DNA of 16,647 nucleotides, from positions 14,056 through 30,702 of the forward strand of contig JAAAIG010000456.1 of the NCBI GenBank assembly GCA_015852425.1, in the 5' to 3' direction. A program made the position numbers and the translations under genes. This DNA is from Gryganskiella cystojenkinii. Lineage: Eukaryota > Mortierellomycota > Mortierellomycetes > Mortierellales > Mortierellaceae. The notes under the pieces are model-generated. The model was given only the letters and a program-made list of their open reading frames with translations, was not told the origin of the DNA and ran no database searches. Positions 1 through 9,188 of the stretch are shown here, piece by piece (the stretch's first letter is position 1; the number at the start of each line of letters is the position of its first letter).

Positions 1-26
1 TTTTTTTTAATTTTTCAACATCATAG

Positions 27-1400
27 CATGGTCACTCAGATGCCTAAACCATCAACACCAAAACTCGAAGAAGAATTCACAGCCTTGCTCAGGAATCTGG
101 AACAAAGGCACAAGATAAAGATCATGGCGATTAGTCGAGGCTTCCGAGAACTTATGGATAATGTGCAAAAGCAATGTGTCGAACAGGATGCGCCCAACCC
201 TCTGTTTTATCACAACGGCAAAGGATGGACGATTGAACCCGAGGCAGACAAGGCGATCCAGACGTTCTTTAACCGATTTTACACGATCAACCTTGGAACT
301 AGACTCTTGATCGGTAGGTCGAGGCGCTATAAATATCTTTCAAAAATACGAGACCATATGACATTGCTGACCATCTTATGTTTGTCTCTGCTTCTTAATT
401 TATAGGTGAACACTTGTCTCTGCACTGTCACAATCACAACCTGGTCCAGCGTGTTCACCCACTTTCCATATCCAAACGCGCTATCCGGGATGCCCAAAAA
501 GTCGTGGCCGCTCACTATGGACAACCGGCTCCCTCGGTCCTGATTCACACACCGAACCCAGACATTTCTACAACGTATGTGGACGAGTTCTTGCACAGGA
601 ATATTTATGAACTTCTCAAAAATGCGATGCGAGCGACCTGTGAGACTCATTTGAAAGCCGGTTCACCAATGTCAATTGGACTCTCGTCCGCGTCTTCCTC
701 CCCAGCGAGACTTGCAAAATTGCCCCCGATCAAGCTGGTCTTGGTCGATGGAGGCGAGGATGTGACGATCAAGATCTCGGATGAGGGTGGCGGAATGGCC
801 CTGAGTGAAATGGATAGAGTCTGGAGTTATGTGCACTCTGGCGAGTCATCCAGCCTTCGTCAGCCTTCGATTACAACGACGCAAGAGCATCCCAAGATTA
901 CAACGACGACTACCCCACTCCAGACGTCTGCACCGAATACATCAACCCTGTTGACTTCCAATATCTCTGAGACTGAAAAGGCCAAGGCGGACCCCTCAAC
1001 GTCGTCGACATCAGTCCTCCAGCCTGCGGATTCCATGTCAGTCATGGGAGGTTTGTCTGGCGAGGCCAAGGATTATTTAGATGCACCGCTGAACGGATCT
1101 GGACACGGTCTTCCCTTGGCTAGATTAATTGCTCGATACTTTGGAGGAGATTTGAACTTGATCAGTATGCAGGGCTATGGTACGGATTCGTACCTCTCAT
1201 TGTATCGCGATGATGATCATTTGGAGAACTTTCCCGAGGTCGATGAGGAGATGGCTGCCGAAGTCGATGTTTTCGTGAGCGAGCTTTTGGAGGAGCCTTC
1301 TTCAGCTTCGAGCTCGCCGAGAAACGGAGAGGTATCAAGAGCTGTCTCCTCAAGTTCATCGAGTACAATCCGTCGGTCTTCTGGCCGTCAGTTCGTTTGA
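27..1400 (+). CDS. Mitochondrial pyruvate / branched-chain 2-oxoacid dehydrogenase kinase (PDK/BCKDK family), 5'-truncated by window edge
   Basis: The predicted enzyme phosphorylates and inactivates the E1 subunit of a mitochondrial 2-oxoacid dehydrogenase complex. Visible exons are 27-313 and 406-1400. The intron at 314-405 is GT-AG, and splicing restores LLIGEHLSL, the family's conserved helix junction. The first exon seems to begin after an acceptor (tcatag, 21-26), so the N-terminal helices lie upstream. About 426 residues are visible (numbered from the ATG at 28). They show the N-box ELLKNAMRAT (about 164-173), the G1 box SDEGGGMAL (about 220-228), the G2 box GSGHGLPLAR (about 326-335) and GYGTDSYL (about 352-359), which together form a GHKL ATP-binding domain. 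Between G1 and G2 lies an unusually long Ser/Thr-rich stretch (about 241-324), against roughly 20 residues in animal PDKs. The C-terminus is acidic, then Ser-rich. Family assignment is firm; PDK versus BCKDK cannot be settled here. A polyadenylation-like AATAAA lies at 1554-1559. Confidence 0.93.
314..405 (+). other. Intron of the dehydrogenase kinase gene
   Basis: This 92-bp intron starts with GTAGGT and ends with TTTATAG. It splits a glycine codon after its first base (g|gt). Reading through it gives a stop and loses the conserved LLIGEHL motif, whereas removing it restores the motif. Confidence 0.9.
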
Positions 1401-1857
1401 GGGCTACCAATGTAAGAGAATGGGCCTTCTCGTTCCTCCTTTCCAGGGCCCTACCTTGTAACAACACATTCACCTGACACATAGTATCCCCCCTTAGTAC
1501 CCCTTTTCCACGGGTGCATGTATTATAATTGACAGACATGGTAGAGAAGAAGAAATAAAAAAAAGACTGAATTTCTCTCTAGTCCTTTCAACTCTTTTTC
1601 AAAGAGTCCCCTTAAGTAATCACTTTGAAAATTAAAAAAAATTCGCCCATGCTAGACTCATTTGCTCGCTTTATTTGCTTTAGTGTACCCGCCCGATAAT
1701 CACTCTTCCACATCATCCCATCTGAACATCAGACAACTCGCCGCTTTCGGTCTCTTCGAACACTGGGAATAACCAGGAATTACTGACAAAACGAATCCGC
1801 TGCGTCCTCCCGTGCTCTCTCTTTAATTGATTGAGTGTGCTTGTACTCTAGAACTTC
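1401..1857. other. Intergenic region: kinase 3' end and promoter of the SSX2IP/Msd1 homologue
   Basis: This 457-bp stretch holds an AATAAA at 1554-1559 that could serve polyadenylation of the upstream kinase. An A/T-rich stretch follows (about 1620-1645), then C/T-rich DNA up to the next ATG. I see no TATA box that clearly decides a start, no RNA gene and no repeat. Confidence 0.5.
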
Positions 1858-4800
1858 ATGACGCGGATTATACCCCCGACAAATGGAACGACCTCGTCCT
1901 CAAAGCAACAGGATGAGAACCCCTGGGACCCGCATCATGAAGACGATCTCTACAACCATTCCGATTCCGACCTTGATCAGGACGAGAGTTACTACGTCCC
2001 CTCAACACCTTTTGCACAAAAGTTGGCGAGTCTCGACCCTGCATTATACCAAGGTTCTGGGTAAGTGAGCAGAACAAGAAGAAAAAAAAAGAAAAGGAAC
2101 GCCTCGTTGTTTTATGCTTACGAAAACAACCAGCTGACATCCTTTTCGTTCCCCTGTTATTTATTATACATATATATTTTTGTAGCGAGGACTTTTGTAG
2201 TCCAGAGAATTTCGAACAGACAAGCGCGTTCGTGAATCATCAATTGGGGATCCATGGGTTTATGGCCAATCTACAGTTTCTGAGGGGCGACAAGGAGAAC
2301 GCGTCCAGGATCGTCTCGGCTCTTTACAAGGTTCTACAACAACATCAAAAGGATATCGAGTACAAGGAAGAAATGGATCTGAACTGGAGACGGCTCTCCA
2401 ATGACTACGAAATCTCGGTCCAGAACTTGGTATGGGATATTCAAGCACTGTAGAAAGCAGGATGAGGATGTGGCAGAGAAGAGTATCAACAATTAAGCTG
2501 TCTGTCTTTTTATTTTTATTTTTTAAAAAACCGGGATCGTCATTAGAATAATACCAAGGCTCAGTTGGAGAAATCAGAACGCGAGACAGATCTTTTAAGC
2601 GGCAGGATAGGGTAGGGACACTTGTTCCCATAACTTTTGCAGAAACTTTGAGCAGCCGGAAAAAAACCTGACTATTTCCTTCTTTTTATTATTATACTAA
2701 TTTAGTGCCATGGAGGATGAACTCAGAGTCGAATCGGAAAAGCATCGGCATACACGGGACGAGTTGAAGTCGGCCAAGGCGAATCTACAATACATGAAGA
2801 CACAGTTTGCAGTAAGTTCTCTAATGTCGGTCCTCAAAACGAGACAGCCCTTTTTAACGGTATATTTGCCTCGTTTTTTTTTGACAAATTTCCCTTTCTA
2901 TTTTTCGCCTTTAGCACGAATCAAGGAAAAAGGAGCAAGAGATGCACATTCTCAAGGAAAAAGTTCAGAAATCCATCAACCGCACAACAAACGGATCCAC
3001 GCCGACGTCGATACCGGGTGGGATCACGGTCCTGAACCCTGTCCCACGAACACTTTACGGAGGACGACACAACACCAACAGCGAGACTGCAGAGCAATTA
3101 CTCCAGGAGGTGATTGAACAACAACAGAGTAAAGAACAGGAGCTCGTTGAAGAGAATGAACAACTCCGGAGGACACTCTATACAGTTCATGTCGAGATTG
3201 AAGGACTTTTACGGAAACACTCTGATACCAGGAATTCACCCACGGTAAGCTCATACAGAATCGCATGCACGGCGAAAGGCAAAGGGAAGAAAAAACTGTT
3301 CTTCAGTGCCATGGATTTGGATTTTTGCCTAACACACATATTATACTATTGAAGAATCCTTATGGTCTTCCATACGAGATGGTTAGGGACAAGATTGAGA
3401 GCGAGATTCGGGATACGTTGACAGTATTGAGCGATCAATGGACTCATCGACCGTCAAAGGATCCCGTCATCTCTCCAGGTGATATCGTTGTTCGGGATCA
3501 GATGATTGCAGATTTGCAGAAACAGATCGAGAAGCTACAGCTAGAACTTGAGGACTCAACCCTGCTGGTTCAGGGGGCTCAAAAGATGATTGATAACTTG
3601 AGTAGTGGAAACTTTTTGGCTGGTTTACAGGATTTCAAGCTGAACTTGGAAGGGTATGTGACTCCTTTTGTTTTATCGAGTTCTTGACTTACCGTTACGA
3701 GAGAAGGAGGAGAAGGTAATCATTCAGGTGAAAATCTAACCCATTTTTGATATTTAATTGATCACTGAAAATAGATCGGATATGACGCTTCAAGAGATTG
3801 ATGAGGCAGAGACGAAAATCCGTCAACAACGGGAGGAGCTTGCCAAGGAGAGGAAAAAGTTCACGGCGGCTTGTTTGGATCTTGGCAAACAGCGAGAAGA
3901 GTTGCAACGAGCCAAGATCGAGTTTGAAGAGGGCAAGATGACGTTTACGCTGGACAAGTTTATGTCACTCTTGACGAGTTCACCAGCGTATGTGTGATTT
4001 TTTTTTGTAAAGTGCTGTAGTTGACCAGTACTCACCTTTTAATTTAGAGATATTAACCCTCTCCGCTTCTTTGATTGTATTTTTCCTAGGGCTGAGAAGC
4101 GTAACTTTGAAAGTTCACCACCTCCGTCACCGACCCATCGACAGCGTGATATATCATCCTCAACTGCAGCAGCACCAGCGACGTCATCGACAACGGCGAC
4201 TTGGTCCAGGAAACGTGTCGCGACTTCGCCTCTACCCCCTATCCTGGGGCAGCCCGAGGGACGTGCTGTCCGACCCAAGACCAACCTCAGTACCACAGTC
4301 TTGGAAGTGCCGGATGTGGATGGTGAGGGTGCGCGATTTGTGCCTTCCCTGTCAAAGTCTGCTCAAAACAACCGCAGTAACAGCAGTGAAGATCGTTTCC
4401 TTCAACCTTCCTTGACAAGTCAATCAAAGAGAACACAACAGCGTTTTGACGAGGACGACGAAGAGGACGAAGAGGACGAGCCGTTAGTTCGGATACCTGC
4501 TAGAACTAAATCGACGACGACGACAGCTACCAGATCTGGATTTGGAGGAGTTCAAATCCCCGTACCGGAGATCTCTGTCTCAAGAACTTCGACACCAAGT
4601 TCGTTTGCATCCCCTGGCAGAGCCTCAAGGCTGGAGGGAGTTCTCGGGCCATCTACACCATTCTCATCATCGACAGTACAACGATCGGCGACCCAACCAA
4701 CGTTTGGCGTTCCTAGTACATCATCGAGCTCAACAACAACAGCAGCGGCACCCGCGACTTATAATGCTCGACCCAACACACCCTCTGGATTCTCTTCGAC

Positions 4801-5626
4801 AAATTTTGTATGGGATCCCAAAGGGCCGTCGACCTCCTTTTCCAACACCTTCAACCCAGATCGAGGCAATACGAGTAGCAACAACAACGATAGCAACAGT
4901 CGGACGACGCACAACACAACAGCGGCAGCTGCCAGTGTAGCGACCGGTTTTGGTAGAGAACTCCCGACAGTGACTCAGGTGACAAAGATGCCTTCGGCCT
5001 TTTCTCGTGCAGCAGCTCAATTAGCATCTCGAAAATCTGTCTCACGTCCGCCTTCGAGGACGGAGGGATCGTTATTTCCTACGTCTTCATTTGCGTTTAC
5101 TTTGGAGAGCCGTACAGGTGGCCGTCCGAGTAGTGGCAACAACAACACGACAAATAGTTATACTGCCCCGGTCGTCAGGAGCACAACACCATCGCAGTCT
5201 CCACCGTTGCTACCACAGAGCCACCCCGAACCTCAGCAACTTCAGCATCAGCAAAATCAACGGCCTGTCTCTTCGGGTGTCGCTCGCTCTGGATCTGCAG
5301 GCACAGCTCTACCTTCTAATACATCCGTAACAACAGCTCGAGTTCCTGCCACCAGTGCAGCTCGATCTCAACCGTCAAAGTCGCTGCCTAGGACCACGGG
5401 AGGAAAAGATGAAGCAGGGTCAGGATCGGGGTCAGGGTCGAGATTGACACAAGCAGCAACAACGCAGTCTGGTCGGATATCTTCAGCCACGGGCAAAAGT
5501 CAACAGCGACAGGCATATGTTCCCAAGGGACCTGCTGTAGGACGAGATCTTTTCCAGAGTCAACTTCATGCTCGACATCTCTATGCTGCTAATCGACAAA
5601 CGTTTACGTCGGCCAAGAAGCCATAA
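1858..5626 (+). CDS. SSX2IP: SSX2IP/ADIP/Msd1-family coiled-coil protein (spindle-pole / centrosome microtubule anchoring)
   Basis: The model has eight exons: 1858-2060, 2186-2429, 2565-2611, 2706-2811, 2915-3244, 3355-3653, 3775-3987 and 4090-5626 (2979 nt, 992 aa). An in-frame TAG ends 7 nt before the ATG, which supports the start. Residues from about 69 match the ADIP family: EDFCSPENFEQTSAFVNHQL, then IVSALYKVLQQHQKD, a long heptad-rich coiled coil, EENEQLRRTLYTVHVEIEGL, PYEMVRDKIESEIRDTL, and an AKERKKFTAACLDLGKQREE block that resembles human SSX2IP closely. Known members anchor microtubule minus ends (fission yeast Msd1 at the spindle pole body, vertebrate SSX2IP at centriolar satellites) or bind afadin and alpha-actinin. 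Exon 8 (about residues 481-992) is a Ser/Thr/Ala/Pro-rich disordered tail with an acidic run DEDDEEDEEDE. It ends in a less repetitive segment, VPKGPAVGRDLFQSQLHARH. Human SSX2IP is about 614 aa and Msd1 is shorter, so the tail is the unusual part. Confidence 0.88.
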
Positions 5627-5833
5627 AGTAACAATAATACCATCATTTTTTTTATGTTTTTTCCTTTCCACTCGTTTTCCTTCATTAAAACGTCATTGGA
5701 GTATCATTTGCATGTAAAAAACGTTTTATACAAATTTGTTTTCAAAGGGGTTGATTATGAATCTGAGAGTCGGGAAGAGGAGAGAGAAAGAGAGAGAAAG
5801 TAGGTTGAAGAGTTATGACTGCAAGAACGACAT
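5627..5833. other. Convergent intergenic spacer between the SSX2IP and NAC-beta genes
   Basis: Only 207 bp separate the two convergent stop codons. The spacer is T-rich after the forward gene (T run about 5646-5652). It then carries a purine-rich (GAGA) tract on the plus strand at about 5773-5802, which is C/T-rich on the minus strand. Both 3'UTRs must lie here and may overlap. Confidence 0.55.
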
Positions 5834-6449
5834 TTAAGCGGTCTCCTCAATGGAAGCCTCCTCGAAAGAGTCAACCAAGGCAGGGACCTCATCATCCTCA
5901 TCGACCTCAGCACCAGCGGCACCCTGGGCGGCCTGGTAGGACTCGGCAAGGCGGCGGAGGGAGGCAAGGGAATCAGGACCCATCTGGTTCAAGATTCCGG
6001 GGAGGAGCTCCTGCAACTCCTTGACCTCACCCTTACCGTAGATGGCGTAGGTGTTGGAGGGAGCGGCGGCGTGAACTGTTATTAAAAAGAAACAAAAACA
6101 AAAGTTGGTTAGATTAAAACAGTAAGGACCTCTGCCGTTGATCAATTCATCCTTGATTGATTGTGGATTAAACCAAAAACCCCTCGCATCAAATATCCTC
6201 CTTAAAAGAAGACTGGCATATATTCTTACCCTTGGGGGCACGGAAGTGAAGGACCTGACCCTCCTCCTGGAACATGTTGACCTCCTCGACGTAAGGCAAG
6301 TTGGACATGGCCAACTTCTCGAGAGCAGCCTGGAGCTTGCGGTCATCCTGGGCGACGGAGCGGTGGACCTTCTTGATGACACGGCGGGGGGTACCCTTGG
6401 AGCCGGTACGGCCCTGAGCCTGGAGCTTAGCGAGTTTCTCGGGGTTCAT
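5834..6449 (-). CDS. EGD1: Nascent polypeptide-associated complex subunit beta (NAC-beta / BTF3 / Egd1)
   Basis: NAC binds ribosomes near the exit tunnel and shields nascent chains, working as an alpha/beta heterodimer. The two coding exons are 6230-6449 and 5834-6075 on the minus strand. They are separated by a GT-AG intron at 6076-6229, whose removal joins FRAPK to [14 protein letters not shown]. The product is 153 aa, the usual length. It starts [19 protein letters not shown], as in BTF3. It carries a basic ribosome-contacting segment ([10 protein letters not shown], about residues 21-30), then the NAC domain with [17 protein letters not shown], then [21 protein letters not shown] and the acidic tail [19 protein letters not shown]. 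Nothing is broken or missing. The frame stays open upstream of the ATG, but conservation fixes the start. Confidence 0.97.
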
Positions 6450-6463
6450 GTTGAATAATAAGT

Positions 6464-6935
6464 CTGGTAACAAGGAGAGAAAAGAACGAAGAGAAAGAAA
6501 GTCAGACAACCTGGTCACTTTCATAAGACACTTAGAGTCGAGAGGTAAGGGAGGCTCCCCAAAGATTCTTTCATGGTGATATGTGTGATCTTTGAACTGT
6601 ATGGGTGGAGGTGTTCGGTCGTTTTGATCAGATCTTTGACATGGCGAGGGGATCTGTTCGAGATGATTCCTGCTTAAACAATGTAGAGTGTCCCTCTTCC
6701 AGTATATAAGGTTGTGAGATCGGTCCTTGAAGAAGCAAATAAACAAAAAAAAAAAACGTCCCCCTTGATCCAAAAGTGAACAAGGATGGAGAGTTTTGAT
6801 CGGTTTGATTCCAGAGTCGAGTCGAGTTTGGTTGTGGGTTGAGTAGAAGAGTAGATTTTACTACTAAAAGGGTGGGGGTGGTGTATGGCATTGCTTGCAC
6901 CAAAATAGAGATTGAATCCTGGATCTGAGGATTAC
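6464..6935 (-). other. Probable long 5'UTR intron of the NAC-beta gene
   Basis: On the minus strand a good donor (cccag|gtaat) starts at 6935. A pyrimidine-rich acceptor (ccttgttaccag) ends at 6464, 14 nt before the NAC-beta ATG. This would be a 472-nt leader intron, common in fungal ribosome-associated genes. The competing reading is a TATATA at 6703-6708 (minus-strand cttatatactgg) that would start transcription inside this stretch. No transcript evidence is available here. Confidence 0.45.
6703..6708 (-). promoter_or_regulatory. TATA-like element upstream of NAC-beta (alternative promoter)
   Basis: TATATA lies within cttatatactgg on the minus strand, about 250 nt before the NAC-beta ATG. 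If it is used, the start site would fall near 6675 and no leader intron would be needed. The motif is short and A/T-rich, so this is weak evidence. Confidence 0.25.
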
Positions 6936-7166
6936 CTGGGTGGATGGGGATGAAGAGAAAAGAAATGCAAATCAGGGCGACTGCTGAACAGTTTTATTAT
7001 TTTTTTTTCTCTCCCACTCTTTCTGTCCTTGTCCGGTGCCACCAAACTCAGACTCTCCATCCCCTCATAAAGGGGCGACCAAAAAAATACAAAAAAAAAA
7101 AAAAATGTCGACGTCACCGTATTTAATTTATACAAGACTAGTTGGATAGCGTTAACCCAGAGTCTC
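6936..7166. other. Intergenic: NAC-beta promoter side and resolvase 3' end
   Basis: This 231-bp stretch holds a C/T-rich minus-strand segment next to the proposed NAC-beta leader exon. It also has a poly-A run at about 7090-7105 and A/T-rich DNA after the resolvase stop codon at 7167. No gene is visible. Confidence 0.4.
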
Positions 7167-9082
7167 CTACTTGCGACGCGTCGCTTTCTTTTTCGCGGCC
7201 TTGTCCTCCTTGACTGGCTCTACTGACATGGGAACAGACCGATCAATAGCTTCCTCGATCGCACGACCACGCCATTCGTACCATGCAACAGCCTGCAACA
7301 CACAGTCGCTCAGATCGTCTCGTTTCCGCTCTTGTTTGTAGAATTCCATGATCTCTGGGCCGCACCACGCTCGCAGTCCCGCGTCAGACATTGATATATG
7401 TTCATCTGTTCTGGGAGATGCTTGGGTAAAAGCGCTATTACTGTCTAACCAACCATCAACAATGAGTCTCGACTGAAGCTTCTTGGTCATGTACTTGGGA
7501 CCCTTAACTTCCCTAGACACTAATCCAGAGCCGTCCTCAATAGCAGCAGGCAAGTCATCCTCGCCGTCGGTATCAGGGCCAGTATCGTCCTTGTGGCCGT
7601 TGATCGACTCATCTACATCTCGACTTTTGGAATCTTTTCTCCGGTTCATGGTAGATCTCGCAGGTTTGACTGTTCCAGCGGCACCGATTCCCCAAAACGT
7701 AGACACGGCCTTTGGTGGAACAGCCTCGATGAAGAAACTTTCTGTCTGATGTGGCTGCTTCTGAAGACTTTGCCAGGCAGCGATCCAGCTGTGAATCATG
7801 CCCTCGACCACGCCACACTTGAACGTCACGTCCAACATTGTAGGCATCCCTCCTGTACGGAATCTTTGTTGTTCAAGAACGATTCCTCGAACCGTTTGGG
7901 CCGAGTTGTTGACATGTCCTCGCTCTTGGAAAATATCACGCATAAGCTGATCCAGCCGAAGAGCGACAGCTCTTGGATCATACGGAGGTGCCGGGGGCTT
8001 GGGCTCTTTTTTTTTCTTGTATCGCTTCCGTTTATCGGTAGGGACAGAGTCATCGGACCCTTGTTTGGACTCGAATTCCTCCAGGTTCGATCCAGAATCA
8101 GAGACCGACTCATTCTGGGAGAGTGATGGATTTGTCTCCATTGGAGCCAAGAGATCGACAATCGACCAGCGAAGGATCTCACCATCCTTCGATAACTCCA
8201 CCCAAGCAAAGTTACGAATTCCAATATCGATCGAAACAATCGAGTCGGGCAAAATCATCTCACGTACGACCTGGCGTTGGTGTTCACTGAGCGTTGTTGG
8301 GATAGGCTGTATGGACGCATCAGTGGAAGTTGAAGATGAGGCTGAGGGTATTGGCGTTGATGTCGGGCATGATTTCGGGGTCGGATCCAACTCTGTGGGT
8401 GATACCGGTGAAGGAGATAAGCGTGATGGTGGAGTCGTTTCCAAAGACAAAACTTTGTCGACCTTGGCCATGATGGAACTGAAGCAAGCCGAGAGTCGAC
8501 CGGCCATGACGGGTTTTGTTCCTGAGAGAGGCAGACCCGTGCTCGCCAGCAATTGCGAAAGTGTTTTGTTATCCAGTCTTGTATTTTTTGTTCATGGTCA
8601 AGGAAAATATTGGAGAACAAAAGCATGCAAAAAAAAGGGGGAAGGAGTGAGGACGAAGTCGAAAAAAAATGAAAAAGGAAGAGTTAGGGCACAAGTGGTG
8701 GTGGGCAGAATGGTCATTTTGTAATCCAAGTAGCACTGACGAGGTTGAGAATGAGAAGTAGAAGAAGGACATACTTCTTCAGGTTCTGATCATAGATCGC
8801 GCCATAAGTGGCAGTAACGGACGACGCGTCCTTGTGTCCGTGCGATGTGGCGGTGGTGGCTGTGCGACCACTGCCGTTCTTAGTAACAGCAGACGAGGAC
8901 ACAGAACGACGACAGGAAGTACGATAAATATTTAGAGGTGGATTCGAATGAGAGGAGTGTAATAGAGTACATTTACTACGAAAAGAAGCAAATTGTGTAA
9001 TAGATGGAGAGTGAGCAGAGAATGAGGTGAATGAGAATGCAGAGAGGACCCATCGATGAGGACATGATCGTGGTCTGGACAT
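7167..9082 (-). CDS. CCE1: Mitochondrial Holliday-junction resolvase, Cce1/Ydc2 family (RuvC-like fold)
   Basis: The exons are 8775-9082 and 7167-8577 on the minus strand, with the intron at 8578-8774 (donor gtatgt, acceptor tacaag). Together they encode 572 aa. Joining them creates NLKKLDNKTLSQLLASTGLP, a SAP-like DNA-binding segment (about residues 101-131) that resembles the Ydc2 N-terminus. The catalytic core shows SIDIGIRNFAWVEL (Asp about 220), GIVLEQQRFRTGG (Glu about 338), FIEAVPPKAVSTFWG and KRDDLSDCVLQAVAWYEW (Asp about 523/527). This is the full RuvC-like acidic set. The enzyme should cut four-way junctions in mitochondrial DNA and help it segregate. The first about 80 residues are rich in Arg/Ser/Phe with almost no acidic residues, as in a mitochondrial presequence. 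The protein is much longer than Ydc2 (258 aa) because of a Ser/Pro linker before the core and charged, Lys-rich insertions (KRKRYKKKKEPK). The acceptor lacks a strong pyrimidine tract; the joint rests on frame and motif. Confidence 0.88.
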
Positions 9083-9188
9083 GGTTGAAAATGGGTGGAA
9101 AGAAGAAGCAGAGAAAGAAAACAGTTTTTTTGCTTTTTTTTTTCTCTCTTGCTCAAAAAGCTAAAATAGGCCGCCACCAAAACCACGA
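9083..9188. other. Very short intergenic spacer (resolvase promoter / Csr1-like 3' end)
   Basis: Only 106 bp lie between the stop codon of the upstream Csr1-like gene and the resolvase ATG on the same strand. The minus strand carries an A-rich tract, then a C/T-rich tract running up to the ATG. The resolvase promoter probably overlaps the 3' end of the Csr1-like gene. Confidence 0.55.

Noticed and set aside
1649..1699. A 16-codon ATG frame upstream of the SSX2IP-like gene.
   Set aside because: It lies about 200 bp before the start, in what is probably promoter DNA, with nothing to show that it is transcribed.
4441..5500. Simple-sequence repeats in exon 8 of the SSX2IP-like gene as a possible minisatellite.
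   Set aside because: The repeats are impure short codon runs (Ser, Thr, Asn, Asp/Glu) that stay in frame. They are better explained as disordered coding sequence.
6138..6458. A plus-strand 106-codon open frame across the NAC-beta gene.
   Set aside because: It is a shadow frame of the highly conserved NAC-beta coding exon on the other strand.
8079..8098. A ggttcgatcc string that resembles a tRNA B box.
   Set aside because: It lies inside the resolvase coding exon, and no A box or cloverleaf arms fit around it.
7999..8724. A long plus-strand open frame (241 codons) over the resolvase gene.
   Set aside because: The opposite strand carries clear Cce1/Ydc2 motifs in the right order. The plus-strand product is low-complexity and matches nothing I know.
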